From Sphingopyxis sp. H053 (GTDB lineage: Bacteria; Pseudomonadota; Alphaproteobacteria; Sphingomonadales; Sphingomonadaceae): a stretch of 64,000 bases of DNA. Shown in pieces: positions 53,314-62,783 of this stretch (within the stretch, counting starts at the first letter, position 1; each line of letters opens with the position of its first letter). The position numbers and the translations under genes were made by a program. Where the stretch lies: NCBI RefSeq assembly GCF_001468225.1, contig NZ_LNRU01000007.1, positions 1 through 64,000 on the forward strand, given 5' to 3'. Below the pieces are notes generated by a model, which saw only the letters and a program-made list of their open reading frames with translations, was not told the origin of the DNA and did not search any database.

Positions 53314-55461
53314 ATGGTGCAGAATCAATCCTCGATTGCGCGTATCGGTAAAGAGGTGCCGGGCGATCCGCTGATCGCCTGCATCCTCTTTGTCGCGCAG
53401 CATTTCGGTCAGAATTTCCAGCGCGGCGCGCTCTCGGCGCTCGCGCGCGATGAGAGGGGTTTCCTCCCCTTTCATCAGGCCGAAGCCGCGCTCGACCTCT
53501 GCTTCATCAACAATGAGCGGCTCTATGCGCGCAAGGTGCGGAACCTTGCGCGCGAGCTGCCGGCGATCATCCGGCGCACCGATGGATCGTGCGCGGTGCT
53601 GATCGAAGCGCGCGATAGCCAGTATCTCGTCTGGGAACCGGGCGCCGAAGCGCCAGTTTGGGCCGACGAAGACAGTGTCGAGGAAAGCTATGCGGGGCAG
53701 GCGGTGGCGGTGGCCGCCGATCCGACCGCGATCCGCGCCGAAGAACGGCCGTGGGACGAACAAGCCAAGCGCCACTGGTTCTGGAGCGAGGTCCGGCGGA
53801 TGCGCCGTTCCTTCTATCCGGTGCTCGGCGCGGCGCTGATGATCAACCTGCTCGGCTTTGCGCTGCCGCTGTTCACGATGAACGTCTATGACCGCGTCAT
53901 CCCGAACAAGGCGGTGTCGAGCCTGTGGGTTCTCGCGGTGGGCGCGCTGCTCGCCTTCGCGGTCGAATTCACGCTCCGCCTCGCGCGTTCGACCTTGCTC
54001 GACGATCTCGGCCGCGAACTCGACGTCAAATTGTCGGAGAAGATCTTCTCCAAAGTGCTGAACATGCCGCTCGCCGACCGCCGCGGCAGCACCGGCATGC
54101 TCGCGCGGCGCGTCTCCGAATTCGAAAGCATTCGCGATTTCTTCGCCTCGACGACGATCGTGCTGATCGTCGATGTCGTCTTCCTCGTGCTGTTCCTGAT
54201 CATGATCGCGGTGCTCGCGGGCTGGCTCGCGCTCGTCCCGCTGGCGATCATCGTCGCGATGGGCGTTGCCGGCTATTTCCTGCAGCGACGCATGGCGCAG
54301 GCGTCGCTCGACAATCAGGCCGACATGAGCATCCAGCATGCGATGCTCGTCGAGGCGATCGGCGGGGCCGAAACGGTCAAGAGCTGCGCCGCCGAGGGAC
54401 AGGTGCTCGGCCAGTGGCGCCGGATGGTCGACACCAGCGCGCGGACGCAGGCGACGATGCGCCGCACGGGCGCCGCGGCGATCAACCTCGCGACGCTGGG
54501 CCAGCAATTTTCCAGCCTCGCGCTCGTCGTCGGCGGCTTTTACTTGTTCGATGCGGGCAAGATTTCGATGGGCGCGATCATCGCGATCGTCATGCTCGCC
54601 GGCCGCTCGATGGCCCCCGTCGGGCAGCTCGCCTTCCTGATGACGCGCGGGCGCCAGGCGCTGACGACGATGGCGAGCATCCAGCAGATGATCGAGGCCG
54701 ACGACGAACGCCGCATGGGCAGCAGCGCGCTGAACCTCACGATCGACACGGGCAATGTCTCGGTCGAGGGACTGTCCTTCACCTATCCGGGCGCCGCGGC
54801 ACCGTCGCTCACCGACATCGATCTCAAGATCGCGGCGGGCGAGCGGATCGCGATCGTCGGCCGCGTCGCGTCGGGCAAGTCGACGCTGGGGCGCCTGCTC
54901 TGCGGCCTGTACGCGCCCGAGGCGGGCAATATCTTCATCGACGGGCTCGACAGCCGTCAGCATTCGCCGATCTACCTGCGCTCGCAATTCCGCTTCGTCG
55001 GGCAGGATGCGGTGCTGTTCAGCGGCTCGATCAAGCAGAATATGCAGTTTTGCGCGCCCGCCGCGACCGACGCCGAGTTGCTCGCGACCTTGCAGTCGAT
55101 CGGCGCCGACCGCTTCATGGGCCGCGACGAAACCGGACTCGACCGCGGCACCGGCGAGCGCGGCGCCCAGCTTTCGGGCGGCCAGCGCGGCTTCCTCACC
55201 ATCGCGCGCGCGCTGGCCTCGCCCTCGCGGCTGCTCTTCCTCGACGAACCGACCGGCGCGATGGACACACAGAGCGAACGGCTTTTCATCAACGCGCTCG
55301 ATAGCGCCGTCGCGAAATCGCAGACGGTGATCATCGCGACGCACCGCGAGGCGATCCTGCAGATGTGCGACCGCATCATCGTCATCGACGGCGGGCGGAT
55401 CGTCGCCGACGGCCCGCGCGCCGAAGTCCTCGCGCGATCGACCAAGGAACCGGCATCATGA
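53314..55461 (+). CDS. Type I secretion ABC transporter (LapB-like)
   Basis: Inner-membrane ATP-driven exporter of 715 residues. The N-terminal 125 residues are a C39-peptidase-like domain (DPLIACILFVAQHFG) without the catalytic Cys-His pair, as in exporters of RTX adhesins that keep their leader. Six transmembrane helices span about 165-450. The ATPase has Walker A GRVASGKST (516-524), signature LSGGQ (620-624) and Walker B LLFLDE with Asp644-Glu645. The middle DEPTGAMD and H-loop ATHREA are intact. The start at 53314 follows a 35-base gap from tolC; the stop overlaps the SleB start by ATGA. Confidence 0.94.
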   Translation: MVQNQSSIARIGKEVPGDPLIACILFVAQHFGQNFQRGALSALARDERGFLPFHQAEAALDLCFINNERLYARKVRNLARELPAIIRRTDGSCAVLIEARDSQYLVWEPGAEAPVWADEDSVEESYAGQAVAVAADPTAIRAEERPWDEQAKRHWFWSEVRRMRRSFYPVLGAALMINLLGFALPLFTMNVYDRVIPNKAVSSLWVLAVGALLAFAVEFTLRLARSTLLDDLGRELDVKLSEKIFSKVLNMPLADRRGSTGMLARRVSEFESIRDFFASTTIVLIVDVVFLVLFLIMIAVLAGWLALVPLAIIVAMGVAGYFLQRRMAQASLDNQADMSIQHAMLVEAIGGAETVKSCAAEGQVLGQWRRMVDTSARTQATMRRTGAAAINLATLGQQFSSLALVVGGFYLFDAGKISMGAIIAIVMLAGRSMAPVGQLAFLMTRGRQALTTMASIQQMIEADDERRMGSSALNLTIDTGNVSVEGLSFTYPGAAAPSLTDIDLKIAAGERIAIVGRVASGKSTLGRLLCGLYAPEAGNIFIDGLDSRQHSPIYLRSQFRFVGQDAVLFSGSIKQNMQFCAPAATDAELLATLQSIGADRFMGRDETGLDRGTGERGAQLSGGQRGFLTIARALASPSRLLFLDEPTGAMDTQSERLFINALDSAVAKSQTVIIATHREAILQMCDRIIVIDGGRIVADGPRAEVLARSTKEPAS

Positions 55462-56549
55462 TCCCTGAGCTTAACATCGGGCGCGATGGCGCCGCGGCCG
55501 CCGACGCACCCTGGGCCGATGCCCGGCAGGGGGCGCCCAAGAGCCTGAAGCGGATCCTGCTGGGTCTCGCGCTGTTCGCGGCCGCGATCCTGTTCGCCTC
55601 GTCCAACGATCGCCTGTCGCGCTTCGTCGAAGGCGTCGTCGCCAGTTGGACCGCCGATCCCGTCGAAGCCGCCAAGGCGGCGAAGCAACAGGCGATTGCA
55701 AAGCTGATCACCGAAACCGAAACCAACTCCGTCGTTCCCACCGCCGAAGGCGCCGATGCCGTCGCGCGCAACGCGCTACTCCCGGTCTCGACGCTGCCGG
55801 TCGAGGCGGCGCGGCCGTTCCTGATGCCGACGATCTCGCTGGCGCAGGCGACCAACGCGCAGCGCTGTCTGACGCAGGCGATCTATTATGAGGCGGCGAC
55901 CGAATCCGATGCGGGCAAGGCCGCGGTCGCGCAGGTCATTCTCAACCGGATGAAGCACCCAGCCTATCCGAACACCGTCTGCGGCGTGATCTATCAAGGC
56001 AGTTCGCGCCCGGGTTGCCAGTTCAGCTTTGCCTGCGACGGATCGATGCGCCGCCCGCCGGTACCCGCGCTGTGGCGCCGTTCGGCCGAGATCGCGCGCG
56101 CCGCGCTGTCGGGCCATGTCGAGACGAGCGTCGGCATGGCGACGCATTATCACGCCAATTATGTGCTGCCGCGCTGGGCGCCGAAGCTCACCAAGATCGA
56201 GCAGATCGGCGCGCATATCTTCTATCGCTGGCCGGGTTCGTGGGGGAAGCCGGGGGCTTTCTCCGACGCCTATGCCGGTGCCGAGTGGATCCCCGCGTTT
56301 AGCCAGCTCTATCAAGGCAGTACTGCCGCTGTGGTGGCGCTACCCGGCGAAGCGATCGCGGTCGAGGGTGTGCCCCCGCCGCGCGACCCGACCGACCACC
56401 GCGCCGACAATGACGTCGGCGGCCGCGTCGATATGACCAAGGGCTGGGTTCCCAATATTCCCGACCCGACGCAGAGCAAGTCGCGCTTCGACAGCCTGAC
56501 GAGCCAGCAGGGCACCGCAGCCACACCCGAAATCCAGCCCGGAACATAA
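55458..56549 (+). CDS. SleB-type cell-wall hydrolase within the secretion operon
   Basis: Protein of 363 residues: a cytoplasmic N-terminus, one transmembrane segment (about 33-50, RILLGLALFAAAILFASS), and a hydrolase_2 (SleB) domain at about 135-255 with AIYYEAATESDAGKAAVAQVILNRMKHPAYPNTVCGVIYQGS, where Glu in YYEA is the presumed catalytic acid, and SFACDG. It should cleave peptidoglycan in the periplasm. It overlaps the ABC gene by ATGA and lies two bases before hlyD, so it is part of the export operon rather than an intruder; it may open the wall for assembly of the exporter or passage of the adhesin (inference). Confidence 0.9.
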   Translation: MIPELNIGRDGAAAADAPWADARQGAPKSLKRILLGLALFAAAILFASSNDRLSRFVEGVVASWTADPVEAAKAAKQQAIAKLITETETNSVVPTAEGADAVARNALLPVSTLPVEAARPFLMPTISLAQATNAQRCLTQAIYYEAATESDAGKAAVAQVILNRMKHPAYPNTVCGVIYQGSSRPGCQFSFACDGSMRRPPVPALWRRSAEIARAALSGHVETSVGMATHYHANYVLPRWAPKLTKIEQIGAHIFYRWPGSWGKPGAFSDAYAGAEWIPAFSQLYQGSTAAVVALPGEAIAVEGVPPPRDPTDHRADNDVGGRVDMTKGWVPNIPDPTQSKSRFDSLTSQQGTAATPEIQPGT

Positions 56550-56551
56550 CC

Positions 56552-57808
56552 ATGGGAATCGTGAAATTCTGGCAGCGCCTCCGTGGAAGCGAGCAGATCA
56601 TGGTCGCGGCAGCGGCGGGTTTCGTGCTGTTCCTGCTGTGGGCGAGCATCGCGCGCGTCGATGAGGTGTCGCGCGGGCAGGGCCGCGTGATCCCTTCGTC
56701 GAAGGTGCAGATCATCCAATCGGCCGAACCCTCGACGATCCGCGAAATCCTCGTGCGATCGGGGCAGACAGTGAAAAAGGGCCAACTGCTCGTGCGGCTC
56801 GACAATACGACGTCGCAGTCCGAACTCGGCCAGCTCGAAACCGAAAATGCCCGCCTCGCGCAGCGCGCCGCGCGCCTTGCGGGCGAAGGCGGCGGGGCGG
56901 GTTGCATTGGGACAAGCTGCGGCGACGAAACGCGGCTGGCCGAGGTCCGGCGCTCGTCGCTGCAAAGCCAGCTCGCGGCGCTGTCGGCCAGCGTCGAGCA
57001 GCGCCGCCGCGATATGGGCGAAGCGCAGGCGACCGCCTCGTCGCTCGAAAGCAGCCTGAGCCTCGCGCGCGAACAGGTCGCGATGCTCGCGCCGCTCGCG
57101 GCAAAGGGCGTCGTGCCGCAGACCGAGCTGCTGACCGCGCAGCGCGAGGTCGTCGACATCCAGGGCCGGCTCGCCGCGGCGCGCCAGGCGATTTCGCGCT
57201 CGCAGGCCGCGGTGCGCGAAGCGGGCGCCGAAGTGTCGCGCGCGCGCTTCGATTTCCAGCAGGAAGCGCTCAACGAACGCAGCCAGCTAACGACCAAGAT
57301 GGCGGTGAATGAGGAAACGATCCGCGGCGCCGAAGGGCGGCTGGCGCGATCGGAGATCCGTTCGCCAACGCGCGGCGTCGTCAACGACCTGCTCGTCAAC
57401 ACTCTCGGCGGTTATGTGAATGCGGGCGAAAAGATCATGCAGATCGTGCCGCTCGGCGACAAATTGCTGATCGAAACGCGCGTCACCCCGCGCGACATCG
57501 CGTTCATCAAGGTCGGCGACCCCGCGAACGTCAAGGTCACTGCGTACGACTTTTCAATCTATGGCGGGCTCAACGGCAAGGTCGTCCGGGTGTCGGCGGA
57601 CAGCATCTATGACGAGGTCGAACGGCAGGCTTATTTCACCGTCGTCGTCGAAACGACCAACAGCTATCTGACGTCGAACGGTCGGCGGCTGCCGATCACC
57701 CCCGGCATGCTATGCGACGTCGAAATCGTGACCGGGAAAAAGTCGGTGCTGAGTTATTTGCTCAAGCCCGTCTTGAAGGTCAGCGGATCGGCGCTTACCG
57801 AACGCTGA
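56552..57808 (+). CDS. HlyD-family membrane-fusion protein of type I secretion
   Basis: Periplasmic adaptor of 418 residues (LapC role) linking the ABC exporter to the TolC-like channel. One transmembrane helix (about 22-40) is followed by a lipoyl half, a long coiled coil (about 85-265, with QSQLAALSASVEQRRRDMGEA), the second lipoyl half (RSEIRSPTRGVVNDLLVNTLGGYVNAGEKIM) and a beta-barrel with VKVTAYDFSIYGGLNGKV, the signature of type I secretion adaptors. Its last 55 bases overlap the 3' end of the convergent protease gene. Confidence 0.94.
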   Translation: MGIVKFWQRLRGSEQIMVAAAAGFVLFLLWASIARVDEVSRGQGRVIPSSKVQIIQSAEPSTIREILVRSGQTVKKGQLLVRLDNTTSQSELGQLETENARLAQRAARLAGEGGGAGCIGTSCGDETRLAEVRRSSLQSQLAALSASVEQRRRDMGEAQATASSLESSLSLAREQVAMLAPLAAKGVVPQTELLTAQREVVDIQGRLAAARQAISRSQAAVREAGAEVSRARFDFQQEALNERSQLTTKMAVNEETIRGAEGRLARSEIRSPTRGVVNDLLVNTLGGYVNAGEKIMQIVPLGDKLLIETRVTPRDIAFIKVGDPANVKVTAYDFSIYGGLNGKVVRVSADSIYDEVERQAYFTVVVETTNSYLTSNGRRLPITPGMLCDVEIVTGKKSVLSYLLKPVLKVSGSALTER

Positions 57809-58827
57809 TTGTTCAGCGCCAGCGCGTAGGATTTTTGCGACGCCGGGATCGCCGCGAAATTCGCCGACGGCTGTGTGCCGCGATAGGCGTGGACCCAGCG
57901 GCGGTTCTCGCTGAACGACAACACCGGACGCACCGCATTGGCCCGGCTGCCGTCGTAAAGCCGGTCGGTCACATTATCGAGGACGACCTTCCCGGCGTCG
58001 GTCTGGACGAGCAGGAAGGCATGGTCGGCGTTCGCGGCGAGGTCGCGAAGGAGGACGAGCTTCATGCGGTCGGCGTCGACTCCCGCGGCGCGCAGCATCT
58101 GCATTTTCAGAATCGCGAAATCCTCGCAATCGCCTTTGCCGCGCGCGATCGTTTGCTCGGCGGTCGCCCAGAAATCGCGCTGCCGGTAATTGCGGTCGTC
58201 GTTCACATAGGCGATCTCGCGATTGACCCATTGATTGACCCGCGCGAGCAGGTCCTGCTCGGCCAGCCCCGGCGAAGCGTTCGCGCGGCGTAGCTTGCTT
58301 TGCATCAGCCCGGCGGGCGCGGCGCGGCGGACATGATCCCAGCGGTCGTCGAAACGCGTGCGTTTGACCGGGATCGCGCGGGTGCCGAGTTCGGCGGCCG
58401 GATCATATTCGGCGGTTTCAACGAGCGGTACGAAAATCGACGGCGCACCGCAGTCCTCGGACGAGGGGAAAGCGATCGGGGTGCGGCTGGCAGGCTCGAG
58501 CGCCTGCCGAACCGGGAAAGCGGCGAGGCCGGCGGTGATCGGTACAGCGGCAGCGGCTTCGGACGCCGCGATTCCCTGCTGGTCGGCCCGGATGCGCTCG
58601 AGCGCGCTCGGCGCTCCGCCCAATATGGCGCGTGAGATGTCGGCCCTGGCCGGCGGCGCATAGCTCGCCGCGACGGGGCATGCGGTCTTGCTGCCCGCCA
58701 ACGCCTTGGCGTTGAGCAGCTTCGACGAGGCGTGCGCGACCGACGGCGTCAGCGCTGCGGCGGCAAGCGCGATGGAGACAGGAAGCCATCGCGAATCGCC
58801 AGCGACAAGATGGGCATGCTTTCTCAT
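57754..58827 (-). CDS. LapG-like transglutaminase-type cysteine protease
   Basis: Periplasmic bacterial transglutaminase-like cysteine proteinase (BTLCP, LapG type), 357 residues, with a signal peptide ending PSVAHAS. The catalytic residues are visible: Cys234 in GKGDCEDFA, His269 in ADHAFLLV and Asp284 in LDNVTD, with spacing like that of LapG. LapG releases LapA-type adhesins by cutting their N-terminal region. The N-terminal extension before the domain (about 130 residues) is longer than in Pseudomonas LapG. It is convergent with and overlaps hlyD by 55 bases. Target is presumably the giant adhesin next door. Confidence 0.88.
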   Translation of the reverse strand: MRKHAHLVAGDSRWLPVSIALAAAALTPSVAHASSKLLNAKALAGSKTACPVAASYAPPARADISRAILGGAPSALERIRADQQGIAASEAAAAVPITAGLAAFPVRQALEPASRTPIAFPSSEDCGAPSIFVPLVETAEYDPAAELGTRAIPVKRTRFDDRWDHVRRAAPAGLMQSKLRRANASPGLAEQDLLARVNQWVNREIAYVNDDRNYRQRDFWATAEQTIARGKGDCEDFAILKMQMLRAAGVDADRMKLVLLRDLAANADHAFLLVQTDAGKVVLDNVTDRLYDGSRANAVRPVLSFSENRRWVHAYRGTQPSANFAAIPASQKSYALALNNQRSVSADPLTFKTGLSK

Positions 58828-58911
58828 GCGGCCCGATTTGCCGGGGCGGCGTGAGGATATGCTTCATGACGATAGTAAACACAGCCTTCAGCACGTTTCG
58901 GAAAGCGAGGG

Positions 58912-59436
58912 CTATGCCCCGCGCGGCTTGAGTGTCAGGGGCAGTCCGGCGGTGAGCAGCACCACTTCGTCCACCGTCGCCGCGACCGACTGGTTGAGCT
59001 GCCCGGCTGCGTCGCGAAACGCCCGTGCGAGTGCATTGTCGGGCACGATGCCGAGGCCCACTTCGTTCGCGACGAGGATCAGCGTCCCTTTGAAGCGGTT
59101 GATCGCATGGCATAATTGGCCGCCCGCACGCGGAATGTCGGCGTCGGCGAGCAGCAGGTTCGAGACCCAGAGCGTCAGGCAGTCGACCAGCACGACCGCA
59201 TCTTCGGCATCCAGCGCATCGATAGCGGCGGGCAGGTCGCGCGGCGCCTCGACCGTGCGCCAGCGCGCGTCGCGGTCGGCCTGGTGGCGCGCGATCCGCT
59301 CGTGCATCTCGTCGTCGAACGCTTCGGCGGTCGCAACGAAGACCGGGCTGCCGCCCGCAGCTTCGGTGCGCGCCTGCGCATAGCGGCTCTTGCCCGATCG
59401 CGCGCCGCCGAGCACGAACAGCGACGATCCGCTCAT
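58912..59436 (-). CDS. cobU: Adenosylcobinamide kinase/guanylyltransferase
   Basis: Bifunctional cytoplasmic enzyme of 174 residues (CobU/CobP) that phosphorylates adenosylcobinamide and transfers GMP to give adenosylcobinamide-GDP. P-loop GGARSGKS at residues 10-17; the family block [11 protein letters not shown] and [28 protein letters not shown] are clear. Length is normal. The start overlaps the cobQ stop by ATGA. Last gene of the leftward cobalamin operon in this window; 84 bases separate it from the protease gene downstream. Confidence 0.95.
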   Translation of the reverse strand: MSGSSLFVLGGARSGKSRYAQARTEAAGGSPVFVATAEAFDDEMHERIARHQADRDARWRTVEAPRDLPAAIDALDAEDAVVLVDCLTLWVSNLLLADADIPRAGGQLCHAINRFKGTLILVANEVGLGIVPDNALARAFRDAAGQLNQSVAATVDEVVLLTAGLPLTLKPRGA

Positions 59437-60878
59437 GCGCCGATCCCCGCGATGCGCAGCATCGCATCGATATCGGCATGCCCCGCAAACTCGGCTGCGA
59501 TGTCGTCGAGCGCCGCATCGACGTCGGCGGCATAGTCGCGCCCGCCGCCCGCTACCTCGATCCGCGCCAGCAACGCGCGGCGCAAGTCGGACGAAGCGAA
59601 CAGGCCGTGGAGATAGGAGCCGATGACATTGCCTTCGCGATTGATCGCCCCATCCCGCGCACCGTCCTCCAGAACGGCGAATGGCTGCGCAGTGCCGGCG
59701 CCGCTGGTTTCGCCCATATGCATTTCATATCCCTCCACCGCTGCACCCAATGCGGTGCCCTGCACGTGACGCAACGTCTTTGCAGGCGAAAGAATCGTTT
59801 CGACGTCGAGCAGGCCGAGTCCTTCGACTTCGGCCGGCGCGCCTTCGAGCCCCAGCGGGTCGGCGATCCGGCGCCCGAGCATCTGATAGCCCCCGCACAG
59901 CCCGACGATCATCCCGCCGCGCCGGTGATGCGCCTTGATGTCGATGTCCCAGCCCTCGGCACGCAGCGCCGCGAGGTCGGCGATCGTCGCCTTCGATCCC
60001 GGCAGCACGATGATCGCCGCCTCGGCTGGGATCGGCCGGCCCGGCGGCACCATCACAATCTCGACCCAGGGCTCGAGCTTCAGCGGATCGAGATCGTCGA
60101 AATTCGAGATGCGCGGAAGGATCGGGCAGGCGATCATCTTACGCCCCTCGCGTGGGTCGGCCGGGCGTTCGAGGATCACCGCATCCTCGCTCGGCAGGCG
60201 CGAGGCGGCGCTCAGCCACGGGATCACGCCGAACCCCGGCCACCCGCTGCGCTTCTCGATCTCGCGATAGCCGTCCTCGAACAGCGCGGGGTCGCCGCGA
60301 AACTTGTTGATCAGGAAGCCGCGGATCATCGCGGCGTCCTCGACGTCGATCACCGCGCGCGTCCCGACGAGCGAGGCGATCACGCCGCCGCGGTCGATGT
60401 CGCCAATCAGCACGACGGGCACGTTCGCGGCGCGCGCGAAACCCATGTTCGCGATGTCGCCCGCGCGCAGGTTGATCTCGGCGGGCGATCCGGCGCCTTC
60501 GACGATGACGATGTCCGAGGCGGCGCGGAGGCGTTCATAGCTTTCGAGCACTTCGGCCATCAGCGCACCGCGCGCCTCGCGGAAATTGCCGCTGCCGAGC
60601 GTGCCGCGCACGCGGCCGTGGACGATCAGCTGCGAGGTGCGATCGGCCTGCGGTTTCAGCAGCACCGGATTCATGTCGCTGTGCGGTTCGACGCGGCACG
60701 CGACGGCTTGCAGCGCCTGCGCGCGCCCGATCTCGCCGCCGTCGGTCGTCACAGCTGCATTGTTCGACATATTCTGCGGCTTGAAGGGAAGGACGCGAAG
60801 GCCGCGATTGGTCAGCGCGCGGCACAGCGCGGCGACGAGCACCGACTTGCCGACGTCGGAGCCGGTGCCCTGCAACAT
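59433..60878 (-). CDS. cobQ: Cobyric acid synthase
   Basis: Glutamine-dependent amidotransferase of 481 residues that amidates four carboxyls of adenosylcobyrinic a,c-diamide. N-terminal dethiobiotin-synthetase-like P-loop GTGSDVGKS (4-12), then [13 protein letters not shown], and a class I glutaminase domain whose nucleophile is Cys328 in [10 protein letters not shown]. The start at 60878 gives the family N-terminus [12 protein letters not shown]; the longer open frame is spurious. The ATG shares a base with the cbiB stop, so translation is coupled. Confidence 0.95.
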   Translation of the reverse strand: MLQGTGSDVGKSVLVAALCRALTNRGLRVLPFKPQNMSNNAAVTTDGGEIGRAQALQAVACRVEPHSDMNPVLLKPQADRTSQLIVHGRVRGTLGSGNFREARGALMAEVLESYERLRAASDIVIVEGAGSPAEINLRAGDIANMGFARAANVPVVLIGDIDRGGVIASLVGTRAVIDVEDAAMIRGFLINKFRGDPALFEDGYREIEKRSGWPGFGVIPWLSAASRLPSEDAVILERPADPREGRKMIACPILPRISNFDDLDPLKLEPWVEIVMVPPGRPIPAEAAIIVLPGSKATIADLAALRAEGWDIDIKAHHRRGGMIVGLCGGYQMLGRRIADPLGLEGAPAEVEGLGLLDVETILSPAKTLRHVQGTALGAAVEGYEMHMGETSGAGTAQPFAVLEDGARDGAINREGNVIGSYLHGLFASSDLRRALLARIEVAGGGRDYAADVDAALDDIAAEFAGHADIDAMLRIAGIGA

Positions 60879-61816
60879 CAGCGCAGCCACGGGGCGCCCC
60901 CCGCGATCAGCCACAGCAGCAGGCAGGCGCGGATATAGATGGTGAGCGCGCGGTCGATTTCGTCGCCGCCCGCGTCGCTGGTCCCATCGCCGATCCATGG
61001 TTTGTCGTGCATCACGCCGTCATAGGCGATCGGGCCCGCCAGCCGAAGCCCGAGTACGCCCGCCATCGCCGCTTCGGGCCAGCCGGCGTTGGGCGAAGCG
61101 TGGCGCCGCGCGTCGCGCCACAATACACGCCAGCCGCCACCGCCCGCCAGGCAGATGAGCACGCTGGCCAGCCGCGCCGGAATCCAGTTCAGAAGATCGT
61201 CGAAACGCGCCGCCGCCCAGCCGAAGGCGCGCCAGCGCTCCTCGCGGTGCCCGATCAGGCTGTCGGCGGTGTTCACCGCCTTATACGCCCACACGCCCGG
61301 CAGGCCGAGGAGGAGCAGCCAGAAGAGCGGTGCCGCGACGCCGTCGCAATAGCTTTCGGCAAGGCTTTCGATCGCGGCGCGGGCGACGCCAGCTTCGCCC
61401 AGCGCGGCGGTGTCGCGGCCGACGATCATGCCGACCGCACCGCGCGCGCCGGCGAGGTCGCCGGCATCGATCCGCTCGCCGACCGCGCGGACATGATCGA
61501 ACAGGCTGCGCTGCGCGAGCGCGGGCCAGGCAAGGATCGCCACGCCGATCCAGCCCCAGCCGCCGAGCGACGCGAGTAGCAGGCGCTGAAGCGCCCAGCC
61601 GGAGCCGGCAACGAGGGTCAGCAGGACGAGCAGGGTCAGGACGCCGAGCGCGCGCCGTGCGCCGAAGCTATATTCGGGACGGTTCCACCGCCCCTCGCAA
61701 CTGTCGATGATCCGCGCAAACAGCCCGACGGGGTGGCCGATGTGGCGATAGAGTGCGCGCGGCCAGCCGAACGCTGCGTCGAGCGCGAGTGCGGTGAGCG
61801 CGACTGGCTCAGCCAT
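60878..61816 (-). CDS. cbiB: Adenosylcobinamide-phosphate synthase (CbiB/CobD)
   Basis: Inner-membrane enzyme of 312 residues that attaches aminopropanol phosphate to adenosylcobyric acid. The CbiB fold is evident: [62 protein letters not shown] blocks and [14 protein letters not shown]. Several transmembrane helices. Its start overlaps the preceding gene by eight bases (61809-61816). Called cobD in alphaproteobacterial nomenclature. Confidence 0.94.
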   Translation of the reverse strand: MAEPVALTALALDAAFGWPRALYRHIGHPVGLFARIIDSCEGRWNRPEYSFGARRALGVLTLLVLLTLVAGSGWALQRLLLASLGGWGWIGVAILAWPALAQRSLFDHVRAVGERIDAGDLAGARGAVGMIVGRDTAALGEAGVARAAIESLAESYCDGVAAPLFWLLLLGLPGVWAYKAVNTADSLIGHREERWRAFGWAAARFDDLLNWIPARLASVLICLAGGGGWRVLWRDARRHASPNAGWPEAAMAGVLGLRLAGPIAYDGVMHDKPWIGDGTSDAGGDEIDRALTIYIRACLLLWLIAGGAPWLR

Positions 61817-62783
61817 CGGTTAGCGCCGCTTCGAGCCGCGCGCGCGCGGCGGCGTGGGCGGGGAGGCCGATCCGCAGCCAACGCGGCTGGTCGGCGAAGG
61901 GACGCGTCAGGATCGCGCGCCGCGCGAGCCGTTCGAACAGCGCATGCGCGTCGCCGGTTTCGATCAGGCGAAAGAGCGGGCAGTCGCCGGTCGGCCGATG
62001 ACCCTGGCGCACCAGCAGGGTGTCGAGTGCGGTGGCTTCATCGGCGAGCCGGCGCCGCGCGGCGGCGATCCAGTCGCGGTCGGCATAGGCGGCGGTTCCG
62101 ATCGCGATCGCGGCCGCGGATAAGGGCCATGCACCAAGCCGTTCGCGCAGCGCCGCGACGATGGCTTGCGGCGCGACGACGAAGCCGAGCCGGATGCCCG
62201 CGAGGCCGAAAAATTTGCCGAAGGAGCGAAAGACGATCAGCCTTCTGCCGTCATCGACCAGCGGCGCGATACTCGTGGCCGGATCGGTGTCGGCAAAGGC
62301 TTCGTCGACCAACAGCCAGCCGCCAGGTCCGCGCCCGTCCAGCAGCGCCTGCATCGCCGCGGCGCCGGTCGCGCGGCCGTCGGGATTGTTGGGGTTGGCG
62401 AGGATCAATGTGCCGTCGTGGCCGCATGCCGCTTCGGGGGCGATCGGCGTGCTTCCCGCGACCATTTCGCCATGGGTGCGATAGCTCGGCGCGATATGCC
62501 GTGCGAGGCCTTCGATCAGCGTCCCGGTCAGGCGCAGGCCGATCTCGCTTCCGGGCACGGCGCAGACATGGCGGGCGTCGACACCGAAACAGGCGGCGGC
62601 GACGGCTTCGAGCTGCGCGAGTGCGTCGGGGTCGGGCAGCCGGTGCCAGTCGAAAACCATCGCGGCCGCGCCGGGCCAGGGGTGCGGATTGATCCCGGTC
62701 GACAGGTCGATCCAGTCGCCATTCCCGAACGCGCGCTTCGCGGCTTCGAGCCCGCCGCCGTGCCAGGTCCATGGGCTGCTCAT
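61809..62783 (-). CDS. cobC: Threonine-phosphate decarboxylase (CobC/CobD)
   Basis: PLP enzyme of 324 residues of the aminotransferase class I/II fold that makes aminopropanol phosphate from threonine phosphate, the linker for CbiB. Visible: LSTGINPHPWPG, ILANPNNPDGR, LLVDEAFAD and the PLP lysine in FRSFGKFFGLAGIRLGF. The start at 62783 gives the normal N-terminus (WHGGGLEAAKRAFG); the longer frame runs through cobS and is spurious. It overlaps cobS by ATGA. Confidence 0.93.
   Translation of the reverse strand: MSSPWTWHGGGLEAAKRAFGNGDWIDLSTGINPHPWPGAAAMVFDWHRLPDPDALAQLEAVAAACFGVDARHVCAVPGSEIGLRLTGTLIEGLARHIAPSYRTHGEMVAGSTPIAPEAACGHDGTLILANPNNPDGRATGAAAMQALLDGRGPGGWLLVDEAFADTDPATSIAPLVDDGRRLIVFRSFGKFFGLAGIRLGFVVAPQAIVAALRERLGAWPLSAAAIAIGTAAYADRDWIAAARRRLADEATALDTLLVRQGHRPTGDCPLFRLIETGDAHALFERLARRAILTRPFADQPRWLRIGLPAHAAARARLEAALTDG

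Noticed and set aside
53281..55344. 687-codon minus-strand frame opposite the ABC exporter
   Set aside because: The exporter has all ATPase motifs in the plus frame; the antisense frame is Arg/Asp-rich and without motifs.
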